Notes: generated by a model from the letters alone, not told the origin. A stretch of DNA of 64,000 nt from Bryopsis sp. KO-2023 (GCA_030272585.1 BSYQ01000006.1:4489001-4553000), one strand, 5' to 3'; counted from the stretch's first letter, positions 11,741 to 21,366 are shown. Numbers and translations are program-made.

Positions 11741-13555
11741 TTAACACTGTTCCGGCGCTTGCGCTTGCTGAATAGCACGCTGCTCCTGCGCATGCGCTTG
11801 CTGCACTGCACGATACCGGACACAGGGATCAAATGCGGCAGCCACCCTCTTGGACTTAAGGAATGGCAGATCCCTTGTGATGCCGGACACCTTGAGCTGC
11901 CGCTTCACACACATGTTGCAGTGTGGCAACTTCTCGTGCTCAGCCGGGAACGGAGGGATTTCTTCGAACGTCGAGCGTGTCAGCTTCAACATATGGGCAG
12001 GTAGAGAGAATGGGGAGACGGTGGCGATGGACTTGTTGTCCACTTCCGCGACTTTTTGGACCGCCGTGACGATGCGCCCCAGCATCGAGTATGCCAACCA
12101 ATGAGCATCACACACGAGGTGATACCCACAAGGAAGGACGGAATACTTCTTCTGCGTCAGCCGCTGAGCACTTGCTTGCATTGGGCTTCTCCCGCACCAA
12201 ATGCACATGGGCAACTCGTGAAAGTGCCGGTTGCCGCGGTAATTTTGCAAGGCTCGGTCCCTGGGGTTCGTATATTGGACCTTCGGCCATTTCTCTGACG
12301 CAGTGATGGGGTTGCAAGCCTCCTCGATATCCTCCCGTGACAGGTTCACTTCGCTAGGTGCAGCATCCACTTTGTCCTGAGCAGCCGCCCTTAATCTCCT
12401 GAGCTTAACCTTTTCTCGGAAAGCCCGAAGTGCTGCTTCTGTTGGAGCTAACTCCAACGGTGGATGGACCGCACGCTGAACCTCTGTCACCTGGCTTGGC
12501 CCTTCATCATTCCTGATTTCCCCGTCCTCCAGTTCAGAACTAGGACCTTCGAGCCTAGGAGCTGGACTGCCGAAGTCAATTTCTTCGTTAAAATCCAAGT
12601 CCAAAAGCTCCTCCTCCCTCATGTCGAATAGGTCCTCCCCCGGTGCTATTGCGGTAGCCTCATCTCCGGGAGTCTGAACTGTTGGCGCTGGTTGTGAGGG
12701 TGCTGGAGTCTTTAATGCGGCAGCCTTTAACTTGAGTAACAAGTTGGCTCTTGCTGCATCTCCAGGCATACGATCCCTCGGTGGCTCACCACCTTCATCG
12801 TCACCGTCCTCTCGCCTTCTCTTTCCGTGTGGATCTTCATCCCTACACGGCGAGCTTGGGCGTTTGTTTTTCCCTTTCCCCTTGCCCTTGCTTGAGCCTC
12901 CCGCATCATCGTCCTTGGACGGTTCCAGATCAAGTGTTGCGTTTGACAACAGAACTTGGACTTGGCGATCCAGTTCTTCGCGTACCCGTGGTGCTGGTAC
13001 CGCCGGGTTCAAACGCAGCATCTTGTCCGTTGTTTCGCTCTGCACTTGAAGTTTTTCAGAGCCGTCTCTGAGGGACTCTCCTAGCAAATCGATCTGCAGC
13101 TCTTGTTCTGCCAATTCCTTCTTAAGGTTGTTGGCTGCTGCACTCCACGCGGTTGCTACAGCTCGCTGCAGCGTTTCCTCTACCGCGGTAAATCGATCCA
13201 CCATTCCCCTGAGAGCTTGCTTGCGGAGGTCATTCTCACGATGGTTAGCCATCATGTGAGATTGGAACCGCTGCTTCTTCAGCTTCATGGCTTCCAATTT
13301 TTCTTCCAAGACCTTAGTCTTGTCCTCCGCTTCTTTCCTTTCCGCCTCTGCCTTTTCCTTGGCTTTCTCCGCTGCCTCCTTCGCAGCCTCAGCTGCTTTC
13401 GTCCGGTCACTCAACTCTGAGAGCTGCCGGGTTAAGGCCTCATTGTTCTGCAGCACTTCCTCTGCGGTCGACGTAAAGTGCTGCAGCTCCTCTTCTTTTT
13501 GAGCTACCTCCGCTTCCAACCTCGCAATAATTGCGGCGGGTGTGTCGGCAGCCAT
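11741..13555 (-). CDS. alpha1 ORF3: coiled-coil protein with C-terminal RING-like Cys/His module
   Basis: 604 aa from the ATG at 13555 (MAADTPAA), chosen because upstream residues differ between alpha copies and the ATG has A at -3 and G at +4. Residues about 15-150 are heptad-rich coiled coil (Glu/Lys/Ala); then a basic stretch, acidic and proline-rich linkers, and a C-terminal module from 451 to 549. The module has spacing C-x2-C-x21-C-x2-H-x2-C-x2-H-x60-C-x2-C, with CIWC, CGYHLVCDAH and CNMC. The same order of ligands recurs in the ORF3 of beta and gamma. It lies between pol and the 3' LTR, with its own TATA box upstream. The function is unknown; a zinc-binding, possibly RING-type role is inference. 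No signal peptide or membrane segment is seen, so it is not envelope-like. Confidence 0.85.
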   Translation of the reverse strand: MAADTPAAIIARLEAEVAQKEEELQHFTSTAEEVLQNNEALTRQLSELSDRTKAAEAAKEAAEKAKEKAEAERKEAEDKTKVLEEKLEAMKLKKQRFQSHMMANHRENDLRKQALRGMVDRFTAVEETLQRAVATAWSAAANNLKKELAEQELQIDLLGESLRDGSEKLQVQSETTDKMLRLNPAVPAPRVREELDRQVQVLLSNATLDLEPSKDDDAGGSSKGKGKGKNKRPSSPCRDEDPHGKRRREDGDDEGGEPPRDRMPGDAARANLLLKLKAAALKTPAPSQPAPTVQTPGDEATAIAPGEDLFDMREEELLDLDFNEEIDFGSPAPRLEGPSSELEDGEIRNDEGPSQVTEVQRAVHPPLELAPTEAALRAFREKVKLRRLRAAAQDKVDAAPSEVNLSREDIEEACNPITASEKWPKVQYTNPRDRALQNYRGNRHFHELPMCIWCGRSPMQASAQRLTQKKYSVLPCGYHLVCDAHWLAYSMLGRIVTAVQKVAEVDNKSIATVSPFSLPAHMLKLTRSTFEEIPPFPAEHEKLPHCNMCVKRQLKVSGITRDLPFLKSKRVAAAFDPCVRYRAVQQAHAQEQRAIQQAQAPEQC

Positions 13556-14004
13556 TATGTTCGTCGGAAAGAAAGAAATAACAACGGTTTGTGCGTCTTT
13601 AGACTGTTTTTCACTCAGGAGCTCGCTCCGTTCACACAAACACTAGGGCAAAATGGTTCGAGGGCTGCGCTTATAAGGCTGGGTGACTCGTACACTTTCC
13701 TCGTTGAGTTATTGGGGTGAGACACCAACGTTTTGCTCGGTTGGAGTCTCGTCAAGACCACCTCAACACGTCACTTGATAGGGGTTTTCTCGGAACAACC
13801 ACACTATCTCGAATGTGACATCGTTTGCCCGGTTTCTAAAGTACTACTGAAGCTACACTTACTGCGCCAGCCAAATAACTTAGGCACCTAACGCATTAAA
13901 GTTAAAGAGTTGGTTTGGAAGTCGACAGAGTTTTTCTAAGGTATCCTTTTTCGCGCCCCCTTGCTATAAGGAGTTCCACCTTAGCCATCAAACACTCTGT
14001 TTCC
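13556..14004 (-). promoter_or_regulatory. alpha1 pol-ORF3 spacer with candidate internal promoter
   Basis: About 450 bp without a gene. On the minus strand 'CCTTATAAGC' places a TATA box at 13675-13670, 120 nt before the ORF3 ATG. The same arrangement is present in alpha2 (43584, 121 nt) and in unrelated gamma1 (27915, 119 nt). A promoter for a separate ORF3 transcript is inferred; a splice acceptor would be the alternative. Confidence 0.5.
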
Positions 14005-17000
14005 CTATTCTCTTCCTTTCTGCAACTCTTTTCTTTCTTTCTCTTTAAATGCGCGAAGTATATCTGGTGCGTTAACCAGATTAGCTTCAGGTTCCCAAGT
14101 AGCGTCAAGTAGATCGTATCCTTTCCACAGCACTAGGTATTCACGATTACGTTTACCTCTAGCCCTTAGGATATTTTCGACCTCATACTCTACTTCGCTA
14201 CCAATCAACTCTCCTTCTGGAGGTTGTATCTGCCTGCTGTTATCACTCGAGGCGTGATAACGCTTGAACTTAGAAACATGAAACACTGGGTGAATGAGCC
14301 ATGTTTCCGGAAGTTGAACTCTGTAAGCCACCTTTGATATTTTCTCCACAATTTCAAAGGGACCCACAAATCGACGGCGCAGTTTGGGACTCACTTTGTT
14401 CAAAGCAGCCAACGGAATAAAACGGCTTTTTATCAGGACTTTATCCCCTTTCTCAAAAGCAATATCTTTCCTCTTCTTGTTTGCACTCACACACATTCTG
14501 TGTTGTGCTCTAGCGTAATATGCTTTTGCGGTATCTAAGTCCTGTGCCATCCGTGCTACCATAGTCTTAACTGCTTCCACTTGAAATTGCGTTGCCGTCC
14601 CACCAATGTTTGGCGTTTCTGGATGGTACCCATACATCAAGTATGCAGGTGCGAACCCTGTACTCGCATTCACTGCATTGTTTGCTGCAAACTCTGCTGT
14701 AGGTAAATACTCAACCCACTTATGGGGATACCTCTCAGCATATGGCCTTAGAAAATTTTCCAGAGTACGTATGGTAACCTCACTCTGCCCATCCGTTTGA
14801 GGGTGGTAAGCTGTACTCATACGAATCTCTGTACCCAGAGCTTTAAAAAGCGTCTGCCAGAACTTGCTGGTAAAGCGAGGGTCTCTATCAGACACAATCA
14901 CTTTAGGTAGGCCATGGTTGCGGTAAACATGTTCGATAAAAAGTTGGGCGTATCCTGCAGCGGTAATCTCTTTAGTACATGGGGCGAAATGCACAAACTT
15001 GGTAAGTCTATCGACAAAGACAGCTACAGCACTAAACCCATTGGATGCTGGTAGATCTGTCACCAAGTCAGTGGTAATCTGCTCCCACTTCCGCTCAGGT
15101 ATTGGCAGGGGTTGAAGTAAGCCCATAGGCTTCTGTGTGTCAGCCTTTATTTGTTGGCACACAGGGCATTCGCGCACAAATGCCTTCAACTCATTCATCC
15201 ACCCCTTCCACCAATATCGCCGCGCGAGGATTTCTCCTGTTCGCGCTGGTCCTGTATGGCCTGCTGAAGGTGTCTCATGGCACTCCTTCATGATCTTATT
15301 GCGCTGGCCTTTAGGAACCACCACTTTCTCGACTAATCCTCTCTTTGGGACCGTCCAGAGTATTCCCTCTCTGAGGAAATATCCCTCAACTTCCTCGCCA
15401 CTCTCAAGCTTCCGCAATATCTTCACCAAGGAGTTATCAGCTTGGAGGGCTTGTTTCCACTCGTCTTGGCTTGCTTGATGCACTTGCCAAGTGGAAATGT
15501 TCATCGCAGTTTCCACGGGCTTAGGAACACTGCGGGAGAGAGCATCTGCTAACACATTAGCCTTGCCTTTGATATAGGAGATCTTGGGGTTGATCGAAGT
15601 CAGGTACCCCGCCTCAAGCCATCTTGCTTGGGTTCTAGAAAGGTTCCTCTGCGACAGAATATGCGTCAGAGGTTGGTGGTCAGTGAACACTGTTACTCCA
15701 CCCGCACAACCTTCTAGATAATGTCTCCACTGCACCATCGCATAACATATTGCACACAACTCTTTGTCGTATGGTGCATAGTTAAGCTCGGCAGGCTTGA
15801 ATCTACGTGAGAGGTAAGCTATTGGCTGTAGCCCCTCTCCGTGATCCTGTGTTAACACGGCACCGATGGCCTCATTCGACGCATCAGTGATCACAGTGTA
15901 AGGCAGTGACGCATCTGGAAAAATAAGGACGGGAGCTTGACTTAAACGCTTTTTCAGTTCATTGAATGCGCCACGCTCAACCTGTCCCCATCTCCAGGGA
16001 TGGTCTTTTTTCACTAAGTCATGGAGTGGTCCAGCAACATGTGCAAACTGGGGAATGAATTTCCTGTAGTATGAAACCATTCCAAGGAAACTACGTACAT
16101 CACTAACACTCTGTAGTTCCTTCCACTCCTTCACTGCCTTCACTTTTTGTTCCTGTGGTTTTAACCCACTTCCGCTAATGCGGTAGCCAAGATAGTCTAC
16201 TGTTGCGACAGCCAGCTCACTTTTACTTGCCTTAGCAAAAAGCTGATATTCTGCTAGTCGCGACAGGACTTTCTCTAAGTGTTCGGCATGCTGTTCCATG
16301 TTTTCAGAGAAGATGAGTATGTCATCGATAAAGACAACAACAAAATCATCTAAAAACTCTGCGAGTAGGTCTTGCACTAGAGTTTGGAATTGCGCTGGGC
16401 AATTGGTTAGCCCAAAAGGCGCTACCAAAAACTCAAAGTGACCGTATCTCGTGCGGAACGCTGTTTTATCTGTATCAGATGGCCTTACTGGAAATTGCCA
16501 ATAGCCTGATCGCAGATCTAACTTCGAGAACACTTTGGCTTTGAACACTCTATCCATCAATTCTTCTGGCAGGGGTAAAGGATACCGGTTTTTCACCGTC
16601 ACCTTATTGATCCACCTGTAATCCACACACATCCTTAAGCCTCCATCCTTTTTCGGTACAAATAGGATTGGCGCGCCCCAAGGGGACTCGGATGGTTTGA
16701 TTTTCTTCTGTTCCAAAAGGTAGTCCACTTGTGCTTTCACTTCATCCAGCTCTGCTGGTGAAAGCTTGTATATTGGACGATGGATAGGTGTTGGATCCTC
16801 CAGGTCTATCTTAAACTCATGACCTTTTCTCTTCGGAGGGATCCCTGGGGGTAAATCACGAGGGAACACACCACGGTGTGTTTCTACCACCTTTTTAATT
16901 TCGGCAGGGGTGTCTGAACGAATAAGTTTGCCAATCTCATCCTCAGTGTTGAATGGCTGTGTTCGCTCTATTGCGTCAGGCAATTCATGTTGGCCTAAAG

Positions 17001-18015
17001 CTTTCTCTTCAGACTCTTGCACTACAACCATGAATGCTGTCTCTGTTTTGAGATGACGCATCATTCGTTTAGCTGAACACTCAGTCACTGGCACTTCTTG
17101 CAGTATCGACTGTACTTTTCGTTCAGGTTCAATACTCTCTTGGGTTGGATGACGCAACGGAAGATGAAACACTTGGCTGTTTTTGCAAACTGAAATCTCA
17201 TTCTGCTGAAAGTCTATGCGGGGGTTTTCTTTCTGCAACCAAGGCATGCCCAATATTAGGTCATAACCAAGGTCTGGGAACAGATCCGCTTTCATTTTGC
17301 ACTTCAGCCCTCCTATCTTTACTCGGAGGTTGTTACAGCTGCCAGCCAACTCTTTAATATCTCCGTTTGCCAACATTGCTCTCTTTGAGCTTGGTGTAAT
17401 CGACAACCCGAGATCACGCGCTACCTTATCATTGATATAGTTTGCGGTACTTCCACAATCAATGAATGCATAAAGGTCCGTGGTCTTGATCCGTGCTTTT
17501 ACTTCGTACCCTCTCACAGGCACTTCTTGAATTTTTAACAGAGGGCATGTGTCACCCTTGGTTGATGAAGTTGATCGAACTTCTGACACATTAACTCGCT
17601 CTGTGGTAGACCGCTGGGTTGTTTCTGACCCACTATCGTCTACGTCTGCAGGCAGGGACTCCTGTAGACTACTCTGCGACTCCAATGAGCCCACAGATTC
17701 ACTAACAGAGGGAAGAGATGCAGATGACGCATGAGGCGCGTCCATCTCATCCGGTGTGCTTTCCTTCTGTTCATTTTTCCAATCGCAGTTGTCATGTGCC
17801 GATTGGGTAGATGTGGAGAGTGTCTCTGTTCTCTCTTCACGCGGTGTACTAGTCCGCTCCTCAGGTTTTCCGCTGTGAGTACTTTTAACCTTTTTCGAGG
17901 CACCTACTTTTGATCTATGCTTCCTACGCCGCCTTCGAACTCTGTTTCGCTTACGACGTTTGCGTCGGCCAGGCTCAGACGAAGCAGTTTCCTGCCTGGC
18001 GGTCAGTTTAACATT
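14005..18015 (-). CDS. pol: alpha1 Pol (protease, RT, RNase H, integrase, chromodomain), entered by -1 frameshift
   Basis: The frame is open from the slip site beside the gag stop; the first in-frame ATG is at 17745, giving 1246 aa. Numbered from that ATG: protease DCGS near 96, RT with VFIDDILIFS near 470, RNase H with VITDASNEAIG near 620, integrase zinc finger ending CPVCQQIK near 860, integrase core with VSDRDPRF and TAYHPQTDGQ, and a chromodomain with YLVLWKGY and WEPE near 1180-1220. Between the slip site and the ATG the frame encodes a strongly basic segment (RRKRRKRNRVRRRRRK), a likely nuclear signal or nucleic-acid binder. All catalytic motifs look intact. The protease has Cys in place of the usual Ser/Thr after Asp, as do beta and gamma. 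Confidence 0.93.
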   Translation of the reverse strand, partial: NVKLTARQETASSEPGRRKRRKRNRVRRRRRKHRSKVGASKKVKSTHSGKPEERTSTPREERTETLSTSTQSAHDNCDWKNEQKESTPDEMDAPHASSASLPSVSESVGSLESQSSLQESLPADVDDSGSETTQRSTTERVNVSEVRSTSSTKGDTCPLLKIQEVPVRGYEVKARIKTTDLYAFIDCGSTANYINDKVARDLGLSITPSSKRAMLANGDIKELAGSCNNLRVKIGGLKCKMKADLFPDLGYDLILGMPWLQKENPRIDFQQNEISVCKNSQVFHLPLRHPTQESIEPERKVQSILQEVPVTECSAKRMMRHLKTETAFMVVVQESEEKALGQHELPDAIERTQPFNTEDEIGKLIRSDTPAEIKKVVETHRGVFPRDLPPGIPPKRKGHEFKIDLEDPTPIHRPIYKLSPAELDEVKAQVDYLLEQKKIKPSESPWGAPILFVPKKDGGLRMCVDYRWINKVTVKNRYPLPLPEELMDRVFKAKVFSKLDLRSGYWQFPVRPSDTDKTAFRTRYGHFEFLVAPFGLTNCPAQFQTLVQDLLAEFLDDFVVVFIDDILIFSENMEQHAEHLEKVLSRLAEYQLFAKASKSELAVATVDYLGYRISGSGLKPQEQKVKAVKEWKELQSVSDVRSFLGMVSYYRKFIPQFAHVAGPLHDLVKKDHPWRWGQVERGAFNELKKRLSQAPVLIFPDASLPYTVITDASNEAIGAVLTQDHGEGLQPIAYLSRRFKPAELNYAPYDKELCAICYAMVQWRHYLEGCAGGVTVFTDHQPLTHILSQRNLSRTQARWLEAGYLTSINPKISYIKGKANVLADALSRSVPKPVETAMNISTWQVHQASQDEWKQALQADNSLVKILRKLESGEEVEGYFLREGILWTVPKRGLVEKVVVPKGQRNKIMKECHETPSAGHTGPARTGEILARRYWWKGWMNELKAFVRECPVCQQIKADTQKPMGLLQPLPIPERKWEQITTDLVTDLPASNGFSAVAVFVDRLTKFVHFAPCTKEITAAGYAQLFIEHVYRNHGLPKVIVSDRDPRFTSKFWQTLFKALGTEIRMSTAYHPQTDGQSEVTIRTLENFLRPYAERYPHKWVEYLPTAEFAANNAVNASTGFAPAYLMYGYHPETPNIGGTATQFQVEAVKTMVARMAQDLDTAKAYYARAQHRMCVSANKKRKDIAFEKGDKVLIKSRFIPLAALNKVSPKLRRRFVGPFEIVEKISKVAYRVQLPETWLIHPVFHVSKFKRYHASSDNSRQIQPPEGELIGSEVEYEVENILRARGKRNREYLVLWKGYDLLDATWEPEANLVNAPDILRAFKEKERKELQKGRE

Positions 18016-20654
18016 TTTTTTACATCGGGGAGGTTTTTCACCTCCTCCAATCTAGGACATTGCCTCACAGGATGACCCTTCTTTCCACAAAGATAACAAT
18101 GATATCCCCCTCCCCCCTGGGGGTTCTGTCTTCCCTGATTGGCTTGTCCTCTTCCACGGTTACCACCACCGCGTCCACGTCCACCACCACCACGTCCTCC
18201 TCCTCGTCCTTGTTGCTGTTGCTGCTGCTGTTGCACTCCTGCGGCAGCTTGTGGTGGTGCTTGGGCTGGTGGTGTAGGGTTCTGCTGCTGCTGACCCTGA
18301 TTCTGGTTTTTCTTCTTTTTTCCACCACGCCAGACTCCTTTCTTTTTCTGATTGGTCTGCCCTCCTTGGCCTTGTGTTCCAACTCCAAGGGCTTCCAATC
18401 GTTCGGCGGATATGATGGCGGCCTCGACATCTCGAGGTACCGTTGCTGCGACTAACTTCTGAACTTCACTTTTAAGTCCATCCACGAAGAGCAAATACTG
18501 GTGATCCTCTTCGAGGTCTGGAATCCTCAAAACTAACCGCTGAAACTCTTTAACGAACTGTTTCACGGTTCCAGTCTGCTTGAGTTTATGGAGGTCACGC
18601 CACGCTTCATCTCGATCACTAGAGAATTCGAAAGCTGTAGCTAAACCATCCATGAAGTCCATCCAGTCACGGAAGGGTGGTCTTTCACCTCGGTGAATTT
18701 TCAACTCTTGCATCGTTAACCAATCCGAGGCAGCTCCATAAAGGTTAGTGGCCATAATCGATTGCCACTGTGCTTCATGCACTCCGCAGGTTCTCAAGTA
18801 CCGCGTCATGAGCACTTGCCATTTACGGGCTTTTGGTTCTCCACTTCCGTTAAATGCGCGAGGCATTTGCAACTTGACGGTGCTAGGCAACCACTGTCCT
18901 TGCCTAGGAGGTCCTGGGCCTGCCGGTCCAGCGCCACCTCCACCTCCACCTCCATCAGGAGGTCCACCGGGAGGTCCACCGCCTCCACCATCTCCACCGC
19001 CGCCACCACCTCCTCCGCCATCAGGCGCACCTGGAATGCGGGAAGGTGGGCGGTTCCGTCTGTCGCGGTAATCATCACCGCCATCATCATCTGGGTCGTC
19101 ATCACCAGGGTCTCCAAAGTTACCTCGCATGCGAGGAACTCGACTGGGTCCACCAGTAGACTCATATGAACCAAGTGCAGCAAAGGGATTATTTTCTACC
19201 CTTGCTCCCAAAGCACTTAACCCAAGTCCCAATCTTCCAGTACGTGTGGGGATCTGCATGGGTTCTTTTCCTTTCTCTTCTCTGACCTGTGCCTTAGCAC
19301 GCTCAAGGTCAATTTGATATAACACTTCTGCTGAGGAGAGAACTCTTGGGTTAGTTCGTGTGGGTCTACGTGATCCATCGGCAGAGTCGGGTTCTGAGAT
19401 GCGTACTCCAGGCTGAGCTCTTGTACTTGGAGGTATCAACTGAGGGAATGTGAAATCAGCGTCTGGTGCGCTATCCACTGCAGTGCATGGTGGTGCTTCT
19501 GCAGCAACAATTTCACCCTCCTCGACCTGTACTGCTGGAGGAGCCGGTATTGTTGAGGTTCCTGCCCCAACCATTCCTACCGCGAAGCTCTGGTCTAGTG
19601 GCGGCCATGATGCAGCCAACTGCTTTACTGATTTCTTCGGCAGCGGCATCCCAAAGGCTGAGTCCTCAGGCTCAGGAGAAGTTGATTCTTCTCGCTCTGG
19701 TGATACTGCACGAGCATCACTTCCACTTTGGGCACTCTGACTTCCGCCACTCACATCCTCCATGCTTCGTTCCAGGCCAGATAATCTTAAGGCAACCACA
19801 TCAGCTGCATCTTGCTGCTGATCCCAGGTCTTGGATGCCTTTTTCTCCAAGGCAATCAAATCTTTTTGAATTGCTACTCTGGAGCTCTGCAAACGCTTCA
19901 CCTCAGCACCTTGCTTATGCAAGGACTCCCGAAACAATTCTAGAGTCCGTTCGACTTTTTCGTTGGAATCCGCAACAGTTCCTAATAAGCCTTCAATTCT
20001 CCGCCCTTGAACAAGGGATAACTCGGAGAGTTGTTTTAACTGAAGTGCTGATGCTTCAGTTGCTTCTTTTAGGTCAGCAAAACGAGAGTCCGCTAGGATG
20101 TCTGCGGCATCCATCCTCCTCGTTATTGCATCCACAGAAGCTTTGATCTCGGCTCTTTCTTTTCTATGGTCGATATCTTGGCGTAATAGCCTCTGCTCGT
20201 ATCGACTATGTTGAGCCGCTACTGAATCCAGCTTCTGCTGTTGCGACACCACCGCATGCTGTGTGGCCTCAACCTGTTGCGCATGCTGGTGCTGTGTTTC
20301 CAGCGCCTGCCCGATCACCTCTGATGCGCCAGCCAGTTGGTTCGACACAGAGGCCTCAGCATGGGCTAGCCTCTGCCCCAGTGTCTGGTCAACTTGCTGC
20401 AGGTGACCCCTTAGCCCGTGGGCTAAATCGTCCACACGGTCATGGACCGCATCCACATCCTCTCTTAAGGCTTCCGCATCAGCTCCCATGTCTATGTCGA
20501 CAGCTGCTTGCTGGACATTGTGGATGTTCTGGACGTTTATTTGTTGATACACAACATTGGGTGCGTCAGGCAATTCCTCATCGAACTCAGGTTCAATCCC
20601 TGGCTCTTCAACTTGAGGCTCGCGCACTGCCAATGCGTGTTCACGGTCAGCCAT
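18003..20654 (-). CDS. gag: alpha1 Gag (883 aa) with long coiled coil, RGG-rich tail and CCHC knuckle
   Basis: Particle protein. The ATG sits in a strong context (accATGG), 145 nt after the LTR. Residues about 40-310 form a long predicted coiled coil; an acidic/proline linker and a poly-Gly/Pro region follow. Then comes the retrotransposon capsid fold (PRAFNGSGEPKARKW through FVDGLKSEVQKLV), a Gln-rich and RGG/GRG-rich RNA-binding stretch, and one zinc knuckle CYLCGKKGHPVRQC near the C-terminus. It is unusually large for a Ty3/gypsy Gag (commonly 300-500 aa). It ends 10 nt after the A AAA AAA heptamer that would shift ribosomes into pol. Confidence 0.92.
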   Translation of the reverse strand: MADREHALAVREPQVEEPGIEPEFDEELPDAPNVVYQQINVQNIHNVQQAAVDIDMGADAEALREDVDAVHDRVDDLAHGLRGHLQQVDQTLGQRLAHAEASVSNQLAGASEVIGQALETQHQHAQQVEATQHAVVSQQQKLDSVAAQHSRYEQRLLRQDIDHRKERAEIKASVDAITRRMDAADILADSRFADLKEATEASALQLKQLSELSLVQGRRIEGLLGTVADSNEKVERTLELFRESLHKQGAEVKRLQSSRVAIQKDLIALEKKASKTWDQQQDAADVVALRLSGLERSMEDVSGGSQSAQSGSDARAVSPEREESTSPEPEDSAFGMPLPKKSVKQLAASWPPLDQSFAVGMVGAGTSTIPAPPAVQVEEGEIVAAEAPPCTAVDSAPDADFTFPQLIPPSTRAQPGVRISEPDSADGSRRPTRTNPRVLSSAEVLYQIDLERAKAQVREEKGKEPMQIPTRTGRLGLGLSALGARVENNPFAALGSYESTGGPSRVPRMRGNFGDPGDDDPDDDGGDDYRDRRNRPPSRIPGAPDGGGGGGGGGDGGGGGPPGGPPDGGGGGGGAGPAGPGPPRQGQWLPSTVKLQMPRAFNGSGEPKARKWQVLMTRYLRTCGVHEAQWQSIMATNLYGAASDWLTMQELKIHRGERPPFRDWMDFMDGLATAFEFSSDRDEAWRDLHKLKQTGTVKQFVKEFQRLVLRIPDLEEDHQYLLFVDGLKSEVQKLVAATVPRDVEAAIISAERLEALGVGTQGQGGQTNQKKKGVWRGGKKKKNQNQGQQQQNPTPPAQAPPQAAAGVQQQQQQQQGRGGGRGGGGRGRGGGNRGRGQANQGRQNPQGGGGYHCYLCGKKGHPVRQCPRLEEVKNLPDVKKMLN
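18015..18021 (-). promoter_or_regulatory. alpha1 -1 ribosomal frameshift site A AAA AAA
   Basis: In the gag frame the minus strand reads GTA AAA AAA ATG TTA AAC TGA. This gives an X XXY YYZ heptamer 10 nt ahead of the gag stop, and the -1 frame is exactly the open pol frame. Alpha2 has it at 47921-47927. Confidence 0.7.
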
Positions 20655-20785
20655 GGTCTCTCAGCCACTATTTGGGAGTACTCAACAACCACGGTTGGAG
20701 TTTCTCTCTACCAAACAAACAAACAAAAACGTTTGTTGCGCCACGTTCACAAGTTTCGATCTCAAGAACTTAAAGTTCTTGCCTA

Positions 20786-20797
20786 GCTCCGAAACCA
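20786..20797 (-). other. alpha1 primer-binding site TGGTTTCGGAGC
   Basis: On the minus strand TGGTTTCGGAGC lies 2 nt downstream of the 5' LTR. The same 12 nt serve delta1, gamma1/2 and beta1/2. It pairs with a tRNA 3' end GCUCCGAAACCA; I cannot name the tRNA. It resembles, with mismatches, the plant initiator-Met type TGGTATCAGAGC. Confidence 0.85.
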
Positions 20798-20799
20798 AT

Positions 20800-21221
20800 T
20801 GATAGTGAAGCTTGTGGGTGACGCAATAGTGGTCGGCTGTGTTGATTGGATTCGTGATAACTTGCTGGCTAACGCAAGTATACTTGTGGGGTTTGTTGGT
20901 TTAGACAACTCTCTAGCTAGCGCGGTTGTGAACGCTACTAGAGCACTTGGGTTGGGAAGTGATTGCGTCAGGCAAACACTTAACACACACACACACACAA
21001 ACACACACACAAGCGGGAACACACCAATCCCACGAATCCCGAGTTCTTACAAAATAAAGTGAATGTCAAAACAACGAGTGGGCCTCTTAAGTACCCCTAA
21101 GTGTAGTACGCTGACGCATGCCCCAAACTCTGGGTCTAATCTGTCTTACTCGCGAACCCGCATGCGTCAGCCACCCTCGGCTCTATCCCAAACTACCTCG
21201 TATAGCGCTAAAAGACTAACA
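20800..21221 (-). repeat. alpha1 5' LTR (422 bp)
   Basis: Reads as identical to 11124-11545, including the (CA)n run. Followed by CGTGT (21222-21226), the right copy of the target duplication. Confidence 0.95.
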
Positions 21222-21226
21222 CGTGT

Positions 21227-21365
21227 ATTCCCGCACAGACATTCCGCCTTGGCGTAAATTCGCCCATTCTGTCCGTGTGCGTCGCAAAAAATGTGGTTCT
21301 CCGAACTGGTTTTTCAGCTCCTCACAGAAATCCTCATACGTCGGCAAAGGTCGGCCTCCATCAGT
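21227..21365 (-). pseudogene. gag: beta1 gag, 5' remnant after a 435-bp deletion
   Basis: It corresponds to the gag segment with YEDFCEELKNQF. Compared with beta2, the sequence between the leader frame stop and 'actgatggagg' is missing (beta2 52664-53098). A GAG trinucleotide at both break points is consistent with microhomology-mediated loss. The gag start codon is gone. Where beta2 has TAG this copy reads TGG (Trp). Confidence 0.85.
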
Positions 21366-21366
21366 C

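Larger units (their letters stand above)
11124..21221 (-). mobile_element. alpha1: complete Ty3/gypsy chromodomain element with ORF3 (10,098 bp)
   Basis: Two LTRs of 422 bp that read as identical, 5-bp target duplication, primer-binding site, gag, pol, a third gene and a polypurine tract, all on the minus strand. Structurally it looks intact and recent. Alpha2 (41034-51125) is a second copy inserted elsewhere, with 420-bp LTRs and its own duplication. Shared LTR differences separate the copies while each pair is internally identical. Confidence 0.95.

Noticed and set aside
11741-13555. ORF3 as an envelope-like gene
   Set aside because: No signal peptide, transmembrane helix or furin-like site in any of the three families; the proteins are coiled coil plus Cys/His module.
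18748-19169. Long antisense frames over the Gly/Pro-rich and coiled-coil parts of the gags (also 33072-33406, 48654-49075, 61054-61638)
   Set aside because: They arise from codon bias and low complexity of the sense gene and mirror identically in every copy; no domain or independent start signal.
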